Part shown: piece after piece, positions 1-5,719 of the stretch | How the letters are laid out: every line of letters starts with the position of its first letter | How positions within the stretch are numbered: the first letter of the stretch is position 1 | Origin: Flavobacteriales bacterium | GTDB taxonomy: Bacteria; Bacteroidota; Bacteroidia; Flavobacteriales_D; Crocinitomicaceae | Assembly: GCA_947458985.1 (NCBI GenBank) | Contig: CANHBA010000125.1 | Span: 1-6,659, forward strand | DNA: 6,659 bases | Direction of reading: 5' to 3' | Notes under the pieces: model-generated | What the model saw: the letters and a program-made list of their open reading frames with translations, nothing else | Databases searched by the model: none | Told to the model about the DNA's origin: nothing | Program-made: the position numbers and the translations under genes

Positions 1-810
1 AGCACTGCGCAATAATGAAACAACGCCTTGCGGACCACCTAAATGGCCGGCGCCAACAGCAAAAAAGGTACTTTCTTTGCGCATTTGAGTACCCATTGGC
101 GCAATCCAGCTTTTGTTTCGGTTGATCAAAAGAAGTTCGTTGAATTCGGGATAGGCTGCTGTTTCTGCATTCATGAGTACGTTGAGTTTTTCAAGGTCTT
201 CTTGAAGGTAGCAAGTCAGGAGTGTGTCAAAGGTTTTGAGGTCGCTGTTGTAGTCTTTTTTGAGCATGTCTACTTGTGTTTGCATCGGAAGCTGATCGAA
301 CAAACCAAGTTGAAAATCGATGGTTTCAAGCCCCATTGTTTTTTTGTTCTTTTTCTTGGCCATCTTGTTGAATTCCATTTCGTAAGAAGCCATTTTTGAC
401 ATGCTTTCTTGCATCAAAATACTCGAGAAAAACATAGGTTTGAGCTTGCTGCTGCGCTCAAATTTGGCTTCGTTCCATTGAAGGCTGTCCATGCAGTACA
501 TTTTGAGTTGAAGGTAGTCCTGTTCGGCCATGTAATCTTTGAGCGTCTTGCCTTCCGGAAGCAACACTTTTTGTGCAATAGCTATTTTTTCTGCGCCACT
601 CATGTTCAAATCTACTTCCATTGCAATAGTAGCAGAGGCATCGAATGCGCGTTTGAGGCTGTTGCTGAGCTCAAATTGTTCTTTGGGAAGCATATGAATG
701 GTTCCGTACAGATAAGAAGCTTGTGTCAGGCCATTACCTGTAATTTGATACAGCAATTGCGCTTGAGAGAAGCTCGAAAAGAGTAAGAAGGCGAGGAGTA
801 ATTTTTTCAT
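1..810 (-). CDS. TraB/GumN family secreted protein, C-terminus cut by window edge
   Basis: This is a minus-strand reading frame of 270 codons, open from the ATG at 810-808 to the window edge with no stop, so it is partial at its C-terminus. The N-terminus MKKLLLAFLLFSSFSQA is a typical signal peptide with likely cleavage after Ala17 and no lipobox cysteine, so the protein should be exported. Two GxxH motifs mark the TraB/GumN (PrgY/Tiki-like) family: GTIH at residues 36-39 within YLYGTIHM, and GAGH at 253-256 within AVGAGHLGG. Other family-like elements are MEVD (64-67), GLET (160-163) and the INRN segment around Arg231. In Tiki-type members the GxxH histidines bind metal and the fold is a metalloprotease. 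Activity of the bacterial versions is mostly unproven, so no substrate is assigned. Family members are usually a little under 300 residues, so perhaps 15-25 residues are missing. It is divergent from grpE and has no obvious functional link to it. Confidence 0.9.
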   Translation of the reverse strand, partial: MKKLLLAFLLFSSFSQAQLLYQITGNGLTQASYLYGTIHMLPKEQFELSNSLKRAFDASATIAMEVDLNMSGAEKIAIAQKVLLPEGKTLKDYMAEQDYLQLKMYCMDSLQWNEAKFERSSKLKPMFFSSILMQESMSKMASYEMEFNKMAKKKNKKTMGLETIDFQLGLFDQLPMQTQVDMLKKDYNSDLKTFDTLLTCYLQEDLEKLNVLMNAETAAYPEFNELLLINRNKSWIAPMGTQMRKESTFFAVGAGHLGGPQGVVSLLRSA

Positions 811-831
811 AAGAGTAGAACTTGGTGAGCT

Positions 832-839
832 CAAAATTA
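832..839 (-). promoter_or_regulatory. Possible -7 element for the TraB/GumN gene
   Basis: Read on the minus strand, these bases are TAATTTTG, an exact match to the Bacteroidota -7 consensus TAnnTTTG. They end 21 bases before the ATG, giving a short leader of roughly 15 bases. No good TTTG or TTG lies about 19 bases upstream, so this is only half a promoter. Just upstream on the same strand, GAAGTT occurs twice with a 9-base period (plus-strand 844-849 and 853-858), which may be chance. Confidence 0.35.
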
Positions 840-875
840 CACAAACTTCAGCAACTTCTAGAAAAACTGCTTTTT

Positions 876-889
876 TGACACTTGTGTCA
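876..889. repeat. Inverted repeat TGACAC-TT-GTGTCA in the divergent intergenic region
   Basis: The arms TGACAC and GTGTCA are perfect six-base reverse complements around a two-base centre. The site lies between the divergent TraB/GumN gene and grpE, where a transcription factor operator would be expected. It does not match the CIRCE element bound by HrcA (TTAGCACTC, nine-base spacer). The arms are too short and too far from a T-tract for a confident terminator, although a run of six T (871-876) immediately precedes the repeat on the plus strand, equivalent to an A-run on the minus strand. Function is inferred only from position. Confidence 0.45.
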
Positions 890-900
890 GTAAATTACTG
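888..900. repeat. Second inverted repeat CAGTAA-A-TTACTG, overlapping the first by two bases
   Basis: Six-base arms pair perfectly around a single central A. The left arm shares its first two bases with the end of the preceding palindrome, so the two make a continuous 25-base block of dyad symmetry (876-900). It ends 33 bases before the putative -33 element of grpE. An operator or a small cruciform are possible readings; neither can be decided from sequence. Confidence 0.4.
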
Positions 901-933
901 CCAGCTTGTCTCAAAATGTTGCTTGGTCTATTA

Positions 934-964
934 TTTGTCAAGCAGAAAGCAACGAATAAATTTG
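934..964 (+). promoter_or_regulatory. Bacteroidota-type promoter for grpE-dnaJ
   Basis: TTTG at 934-937 is followed after exactly 19 bases by TAAATTTG at 957-964, matching the Bacteroidota primary sigma consensus (TTTG near -33 and TAnnTTTG near -7). The -7 element ends only five bases before the grpE ATG at 970. Transcription would therefore begin at or next to the start codon and the mRNA would be almost or fully leaderless. If translation instead began at the in-frame ATG at 916, this motif would lie inside the gene and be fortuitous. Confidence 0.5.
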
Positions 965-969
965 CAATT

Positions 970-1506
970 ATGTCAGTCGAGAACGAGCTACCTAACGAAG
1001 AACAAAATCAAGGTCAAGAAATGAACGAAGAACAAACGCCACAAGAAAACCAAGAAAGCCAAGACAACAATGGCGAACAATTGGTCGATGAATACAAAGA
1101 GAAATTTGTGCGTCTTTATGCGGAGTTCGACAATTACCGACGCAGAACCAACGAAGAAAAATTAAATTTAATCGCTTCAGCGGGTAAAGATGTGATCAGT
1201 TCTATGCTGCCCGTTTTGGATAACTTCGAACGCGCCATTGCAACCAATGAAAATTTGGAAGATTTAGCCGCAATTAAAGAAGGATTCAACCTAATTTTTA
1301 ATCAATTGAAGGGAATACTAGAATCAAAAGGCTTGAAACCAATGGATGCCAAAGGTTTGCCGTTTGACAGCGACGTACACGAGGCAATTGCCAATGTGCC
1401 TGCAACTGAGGAGGCGCTCAAAGGTAAAGTAATTGAAGATGTAGAAAAGGGTTATTACCTCAATGACAAGGTTTTGCGCTTTGCAAAAGTTGTTGTCGGA
1501 CAATAA
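970..1506 (+). CDS. grpE: GrpE, nucleotide exchange factor of DnaK
   Basis: GrpE is a cytoplasmic homodimer that releases ADP from DnaK and so drives the Hsp70 cycle. The 178-residue product has the expected layout. An acidic, Gln/Asn/Glu-rich disordered N-terminus covers about residues 1-40. A long helix with the KEKFVRLYAEFDNYRRRT signature follows at about 44-61, then a conserved core (MLPVLDNFERAI). The C-terminal beta domain contains the family signature from FDSDVHEAIA to KVLRFAKVVVGQ. I chose the ATG at 970 because GrpE proteins normally begin with this acidic tail. The frame stays open upstream to an ATG at 916, but that would add a hydrophobic MLLGLLFVKQKATNKFAI stretch that is atypical and would swallow the promoter motif. 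dnaJ follows after seven bases, an arrangement common in Bacteroidota. No Shine-Dalgarno sequence is visible. Confidence 0.96.
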   Translation: MSVENELPNEEQNQGQEMNEEQTPQENQESQDNNGEQLVDEYKEKFVRLYAEFDNYRRRTNEEKLNLIASAGKDVISSMLPVLDNFERAIATNENLEDLAAIKEGFNLIFNQLKGILESKGLKPMDAKGLPFDSDVHEAIANVPATEEALKGKVIEDVEKGYYLNDKVLRFAKVVVGQ

Positions 1507-1513
1507 ATAAAAC

Positions 1514-2629
1514 ATGAGTAACAAACGCGATTATTACGAAGTGCTGGGCGTCTCTAAAAGCGCCGATGAGTCTGAAATCAAGAAGGCTTACCGCAAGTTG
1601 GCCCTTAAATATCACCCCGACAAAAACCCCGACGACGCAAGTGCCGAGGATAAATTCAAAGAAGCTGCTGAAGCCTATGAAGTCCTGAGCAACGCCGAGA
1701 AAAAAGCACAATACGACCGCTTTGGTCATGCCGGAATGGGCGGTGCTGGTGGTTTTGGCGGTGGCGGCATGAACATGGACGACATCTTCTCTCAATTTGG
1801 CGACATCTTCGGTGGTGCTTTTGGCGGTGGTAGCTTTGGCGGCAGCCGTGGCGGTTCACGCGTCGTAAAAGGCACCAATTTGCGCGTTAAAATGAAACTC
1901 ACCCTCGAGGAAATTTCTGGTGGGGTCAAGAAAAAAATCAAAGTCAACAAATTGGTTCAGGCCGAGGGCGTGACCTACAAAAACTGCCCAACATGTCAGG
2001 GCACAGGCCGCATTACCCGCGTGGCACAAACCTTTTTGGGCGCCATGCAAACCCAATCGGCTTGCCATGTGTGTCAGGGGGCCGGCAAGACCGTCGAGTC
2101 TAAGCCAGCCGATGCCGACGCACAAGGGCTCAAAAGACAAGAAGAAATCATAGAAATCGATATTCCTGCAGGCGTAGAAGAAGGCATGCAGCTGAGTGTG
2201 CGCGGTAAAGGAAACGCAGGGCCATTCAATGGTGCTGCCGGCGACCTCATTGTCGTGATCGAAGAAATTGCCCACGACGACCTCCGCAGAGAAGGTGAAA
2301 ACCTACATTACGACGCTTTTGTCAACTTTAGCGACGCTGTTCTTGGGGCTTCTATTGAAGTGCCCACGGTAGGCGGTAAGGTCAAAATCAAAGTAGATGC
2401 AGGAACACAAAGTGGCAAAGTGCTCCGCTTGCGCGGCAAAGGCTTGCCGAGTGTGCAGCGCTACGGCACCGGCGATTTATTCGTGCATTTGCACATCTAC
2501 ACGCCAACAAGCGTCAGCAAAGAAGAACGCGAAATCCTAGAAAAACTCCGCGATTCCGAAAATTTCGACCCGCACAAGGCCCAAAAAGACAAAAGCTTCT
2601 TTAGCCGTATGCGCGACATCTTTAGTTAA
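1514..2629 (+). CDS. dnaJ: DnaJ (Hsp40) with a reduced two-motif zinc domain
   Basis: DnaJ delivers unfolded clients to DnaK and stimulates its ATPase. The 371 residues show a J domain at 5-70 with the catalytic HPD at 34-36. A Gly/Phe-rich linker at about 71-115 includes two DIF motifs (90-92 and 97-99). A zinc-finger region follows at about 150-195, then two C-terminal substrate-binding beta domains ending in FFSRMRDIFS. Classical type I DnaJ has four CxxCxGxG motifs. Here there are only two, CPTCQGTG (158-165) and CHVCQGAG (184-191), and these supply all four cysteines in the protein. By position and spacing they correspond to motifs 2 and 3, which form zinc centre II. Motifs 1 and 4 (zinc centre I) are replaced by VQAEGVTYKN and SKPADADAQGL. 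The rest is full length, so this is a variant and not a broken gene. The stop codon overlaps the next start in TAATG. Confidence 0.97.
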   Translation: MSNKRDYYEVLGVSKSADESEIKKAYRKLALKYHPDKNPDDASAEDKFKEAAEAYEVLSNAEKKAQYDRFGHAGMGGAGGFGGGGMNMDDIFSQFGDIFGGAFGGGSFGGSRGGSRVVKGTNLRVKMKLTLEEISGGVKKKIKVNKLVQAEGVTYKNCPTCQGTGRITRVAQTFLGAMQTQSACHVCQGAGKTVESKPADADAQGLKRQEEIIEIDIPAGVEEGMQLSVRGKGNAGPFNGAAGDLIVVIEEIAHDDLRREGENLHYDAFVNFSDAVLGASIEVPTVGGKVKIKVDAGTQSGKVLRLRGKGLPSVQRYGTGDLFVHLHIYTPTSVSKEEREILEKLRDSENFDPHKAQKDKSFFSRMRDIFS

Positions 2630-3531
2630 TGAAATTCCTGGACTTAGCGAAGCTGGGCCGCACCTCTGTTGGGCTGTATCTAGGCGGTGTTGCGCTGCTG
2701 ATCATCCTATATATCCTAGGAAACCTTCCTTTGCTTCTCGATCTGCAATACAATTATAAAGGCTTGCTTTTCGACCCAGAAAATCCAATGTTTATCAGTA
2801 CTTACGGCTCGGTCCGCTTGCTTTTTGCTATGTTGCTTCCGTTTGTGTTGGTCTTTTTTGGTTTAGTACTTTACCTGCGTTATGCCCATCAGCGCCCTTT
2901 TTTGACCATTTTTACTGCAGCGGCACAATTTCGCTGGAAACGGTTTTTGAGCTTTGGTGCTATATTAGTTGTTTTGTTTTTACTTTTCGCACTTGCCGAG
3001 GCATTGTTGTTAGGTCAGACCAAAGAACTGACTTGGAATTTCAATGCAGCACACTTTTTTCCTTTGCTTTTGGTTGCCCTGCTCATGGTACCCTTACAAG
3101 CCGCAGCAGAAGAACTCATCTTTCGCGTTTACGCCCTGCAAGGCTTGTATTTGCGCACCAAAAGCGCATGGGCGAGCATCCTCATTAGCGCCTTGCTTTT
3201 CGCTTTCATGCACATTTCCAATCCTGAAATCTCAGCCATGGGTTACGGGCTTTTGTTGTATTACCTCATGGCGGGCATCTTTTTAGCGCTCATTAGTGTT
3301 CAAGACGACGGTTTGGAACTCGCCTTGGCTTTTCATATTTTCAATAACCTCTTCGGTGTGCTTGTGGTGTCTAGTACCTGGCAGGTTTTTCATACCGAAG
3401 CCTTGTTTTTGGATCACCGCCCACCGGGTTCACTGCTCCTGCATTTAGGGAGTGGCCTTTTCATTTTTGCGGGGCTCTATTTCGTTTTAGCTAAAAAATT
3501 CAACTGGAAACCACTCCGGACGTTGCGCTAG
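2629..3531 (+). CDS. CPBP family intramembrane glutamic protease (CAAX/Abi type)
   Basis: This 300-residue integral membrane protein has about eight hydrophobic segments (near residues 13-33, 63-83, 107-128, 142-158, 181-197, 205-222, 230-247 and 270-287). All three active-site motifs of the CPBP family (PF02517) are present: EExxxR as EELIFR at 161-166, FxxxH as FAFMH at 191-195, and HxxxN as HIFNN at 236-240. It is therefore predicted to be catalytically competent. Characterised members include eukaryotic Rce1, which trims CAAX prenylproteins, and bacterial proteins tied to bacteriocin self-immunity or anti-sigma processing. The substrate here is unknown. The start shares one base with the dnaJ stop (TAATG), which implies translational coupling to the chaperone gene. 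A short non-conserved loop (about 37-60) separates the first two segments. There is no signal peptide beyond the first membrane segment. Confidence 0.9.
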   Translation: MKFLDLAKLGRTSVGLYLGGVALLIILYILGNLPLLLDLQYNYKGLLFDPENPMFISTYGSVRLLFAMLLPFVLVFFGLVLYLRYAHQRPFLTIFTAAAQFRWKRFLSFGAILVVLFLLFALAEALLLGQTKELTWNFNAAHFFPLLLVALLMVPLQAAAEELIFRVYALQGLYLRTKSAWASILISALLFAFMHISNPEISAMGYGLLLYYLMAGIFLALISVQDDGLELALAFHIFNNLFGVLVVSSTWQVFHTEALFLDHRPPGSLLLHLGSGLFIFAGLYFVLAKKFNWKPLRTLR

Positions 3532-3552
3532 TCAAGATTTTTCTTAGCTTTA
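3523..3552 (+). promoter_or_regulatory. Possible internal promoter before the ABC transporter genes
   Basis: TTG at 3523-3525, 19 bases, then TAGCTTTA at 3545-3552 resembles the Bacteroidota promoter pattern with one mismatch at the last base of the -7 element. It begins inside the end of the protease gene and ends four bases before the ATPase start codon, much like the arrangement before grpE. It could let the ABC genes be expressed separately from the chaperones. The match is short and could be chance. Confidence 0.3.
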
Positions 3553-3556
3553 AATC

Positions 3557-4483
3557 ATGATTAAAGTAGCGCAAATCAGCAAGTCCTATCAGCGCAAGTT
3601 GGTCCTAGACAACGTTTCTTTGGAAGTCCCAAAAGGCCAAATTTTTGGGCTTTTAGGCCCAAACGGAGCGGGCAAAACCACCCTAATTCGCATGCTCAAC
3701 CAAATGCTCAGCCCAGATGCGGGCAGCATTTATTTTGATGGGCAACTTTTGCAGGCCAGCCATTTGCAACAAATCGGCTATTTACCTGAAGAACGCGGCT
3801 TATATAAAAGCATGGGAGTTCGCGCACATTTGTTGTTCTTGGCCCAACTACGAGGTCTCACCAAACCAGAAGCTGGCCAACATGTAGACCACTGGCTTGG
3901 ACATTTTGAAATCCAAGATTGGCAAAACAAACGCATTGCCACGCTGTCCAAAGGAATGGCGCAAAAAGTACAGTTCATTGCCGCGCTCGTGCACCAACCC
4001 CAGCTGCTTATTCTCGACGAACCCCTTTCTGGTTTTGACCCACTTAATGTGGAGCTCATCATGAACGAAATTAAAGCGCTCAAAGAAAAGGGCACCACCA
4101 TTATATTGTCCACGCACAACATGAAAAGCGTCGACGAAATTTGCGACCACGCAGCGCTGTTGCATCAGGGCAAATTACTCGCCCAAGATGCCGTGCTCCA
4201 TTTGCGTCAGGCACATGCCAAAGGCCGCGTATTTGTGCGCTTCAAAGGCAATATGCTCAGTTTTGCCAATGCGCTTTGGACCGACTTCGCTTTGCTCGAA
4301 CAAAAAGAACGCTCAGAAGGCGTTTTTGAATGCATCTTGCAAATCCGTGGCGCCAGCACCGTCAACGACCTCATGCGCAGTTTGCAGGCCAACGTAGAAG
4401 TCCAGCACCTCGAGCTGTTGTTGCCATCTATGCAAGAAGTTTTTGTCGACCTGATCACCCAAAAAGAAACCCAAGATGTCTAA
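3557..4483 (+). CDS. ABC-2 exporter ATP-binding protein, NatA-like
   Basis: This is the cytoplasmic ATPase of an ABC exporter, 308 residues long. Visible motifs are the Walker A GPNGAGKTT at 34-42, the Q-loop region GYLPEERGLY at 74-83, the signature LSKGM at 130-134, Walker B LLILDEP at 150-156 with D-loop SGFD (158-161), and the switch histidine in STHNM (His187). The PEERGLY loop and LSKGM in place of LSGGQ are typical of the NatA/YhaQ-like subfamily, so they are not signs of inactivity. Residues from about 215 to the end form a C-terminal extension like the DUF4162 region of that group. It overlaps the permease gene by eight bases, so the two are almost certainly co-translated as one transporter. 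NatA homologues were described in sodium extrusion, but many relatives have unknown substrates and the substrate here is not assigned. A 25-base gap separates it from the protease gene. Confidence 0.93.
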   Translation: MIKVAQISKSYQRKLVLDNVSLEVPKGQIFGLLGPNGAGKTTLIRMLNQMLSPDAGSIYFDGQLLQASHLQQIGYLPEERGLYKSMGVRAHLLFLAQLRGLTKPEAGQHVDHWLGHFEIQDWQNKRIATLSKGMAQKVQFIAALVHQPQLLILDEPLSGFDPLNVELIMNEIKALKEKGTTIILSTHNMKSVDEICDHAALLHQGKLLAQDAVLHLRQAHAKGRVFVRFKGNMLSFANALWTDFALLEQKERSEGVFECILQIRGASTVNDLMRSLQANVEVQHLELLLPSMQEVFVDLITQKETQDV

Positions 4484-5717
4484 GTTCTTGCTACTCACCA
4501 AACGCGAAATCCAAGAAAGACTTGGTCAAAAAGGATTTTGGTACATGCTTGTACTTGGGCCGCTTGTCCTGCTTTTGTTATTGGTTGCCATCCTCAAAGC
4601 AGCCGACCAAGGCAAACAAGAGCTCAAAGTACTCATTGCAGACCCCGGGCAAATTATGGCGCATCGCCTCATGGCCCAAGATGAAAAAAACATCCATTAC
4701 TATTTCATAGACGACTACCTCGAAATACAAGAATTCGAGAAAGCCAAGGCTTATCAAGAATTCGATGTCCTCTTAGAACTCAATGAAAAAGTCCTCAACA
4801 ACAAAAAATGTTTTGTCTTCTACCGCGATCAACTTGGTCTAGATGCCCGCATGCAGCTCAAATTTCAAGTTGAAAAACGCATGGAAGAGCTCATTGCTTC
4901 GCAACATTCCACTCTAACAGAGCAGGCCTTTAGGCAGATCAAACAAGGATTTGTTTTTGATTTTCGCGATATCAAAGACCCTAAAAATGAGTCCAAAGAA
5001 GCCAATGCCTGGGCTGGGTTTATCTTCGGCGCCTTTATTTTGTTTTTTGTGGGGCTCTACGGCATGACCATCTTCAGGGCTACAGTCCGTGAAAAAAGCA
5101 ACCGTATTGTTGAAGTGTTGCTTGCGAGCGTGCGCCCTGAGCAACTGATGCTCAGTAAAATAACAGGAATCGGGGCTGTGGCACTTTTGCAATTACTCGG
5201 CTGGGCTGTGGTATTGGGTTTAGGGCTGTTGTTTTTGCAACAAACGGTCTTTTTAGATGTATTCGACCCAAGCAATTGGGGAGAGACTGGCCCCCAAAGA
5301 CTCAATCCGCTGTCTTCGTTGGTTTTTGAGCAGCTGAACTTACCTTTCTTACTGCTGCATTTTATCTTGTTCTTTGCCGCGAGTTTCTTGTTTTATGGTT
5401 CGCTATTCGCGGTCTTGGGTGCCCGCAGTAGCGCCGACGCCGATGGCCAGCAGTTTTTACTTCCCTTGATTTTCATGGTGGCTTTCGGTATTTTTGCAGG
5501 TCTTTACGCCATCTATTACCCTAACACAACCCTCACTGAAGTCCTGACTTATTTGCCTTTTAGTTCACCTGTTTTGGCTTTTATCACCTTGGCAAAAGGT
5601 GCAAGCGTTGTTGCCTATACCACCACAATGCTCAGCCTTTTGATCTTATTGGGCGCCGCACTTTTGCTGCTCAAATTAGCGGGTAGGTGGTACAAACAAC
5701 ACATTCTTAAATTCTAA
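4476..5717 (+). CDS. ABC-2 type permease, NatB-like
   Basis: This is the membrane subunit of the exporter whose ATPase is encoded immediately upstream. The 413 residues follow the NatB/ABC2_membrane_3 plan. A first membrane segment (about 22-42) is followed by a large soluble domain of about 130 residues (45-175) expected outside the cytoplasmic membrane. A cluster of further segments follows near 179-200, 229-254, 289-312, 326-346, 355-375 and 382-401. The segment EKSNRIVEVLLASVRPEQLMLSKI (206-229), just after the second membrane helix, is the coupling-helix region characteristic of NatB-type permeases. The start ATG at 4476 lies within the last codons of the ATPase gene (eight-base overlap, different frame). 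The phosphatase gene begins two bases after the stop. The substrate is unknown. Confidence 0.9.
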   Translation: MSKFLLLTKREIQERLGQKGFWYMLVLGPLVLLLLLVAILKAADQGKQELKVLIADPGQIMAHRLMAQDEKNIHYYFIDDYLEIQEFEKAKAYQEFDVLLELNEKVLNNKKCFVFYRDQLGLDARMQLKFQVEKRMEELIASQHSTLTEQAFRQIKQGFVFDFRDIKDPKNESKEANAWAGFIFGAFILFFVGLYGMTIFRATVREKSNRIVEVLLASVRPEQLMLSKITGIGAVALLQLLGWAVVLGLGLLFLQQTVFLDVFDPSNWGETGPQRLNPLSSLVFEQLNLPFLLLHFILFFAASFLFYGSLFAVLGARSSADADGQQFLLPLIFMVAFGIFAGLYAIYYPNTTLTEVLTYLPFSSPVLAFITLAKGASVVAYTTTMLSLLILLGAALLLLKLAGRWYKQHILKF

Positions 5718-5719
5718 GT

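Noticed and set aside
43..786. Two plus-strand open frames (43-399 and 409-786) of 118 and 125 codons
   Set aside because: They lie antisense to a continuous minus-strand frame with a signal peptide and both TraB/GumN motifs. Their own translations are rich in Phe, His and Cys and show no recognisable domain.
856..863. TTCTAGAA palindrome resembling a eukaryotic heat-shock element upstream of grpE
   Set aside because: Bacteria lack HSF, the site is eight bases long, and such a palindrome is expected often by chance.
871..889. Possible rho-independent terminator from the palindrome next to the T-run at 871-876
   Set aside because: The stem is only six pairs. The T-run precedes the stem on the plus strand, and as a minus-strand terminator (where it would be A-rich) it would also be wrong; there is no gene ending here in either direction.
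916..969. N-terminal extension of GrpE from the ATG at 916
   Set aside because: It is in frame and open, but it would add a hydrophobic leader atypical of cytoplasmic GrpE and would include a consensus promoter. The ATG at 970 gives the usual acidic N-terminus.
1735..1860. GGT/GGC-rich repetitive DNA within dnaJ
   Set aside because: It encodes the normal Gly/Phe-rich linker with DIF motifs and is not an independent repeat element.
1856..2275. Antisense frame of 139 codons opposite dnaJ
   Set aside because: It lies wholly inside a well-supported dnaJ, has no promoter or domain, and is explained by the codon composition of the sense gene.
3947..3961. LSKGM in place of the canonical LSGGQ signature in the ABC ATPase
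   Set aside because: This variant is usual in NatA-like ATPases and does not indicate a degenerate protein.
3848..4165. Antisense frames opposite the ABC ATPase
   Set aside because: They fall across the conserved ATPase region encoding Walker B and signature motifs on the other strand and show no family features.
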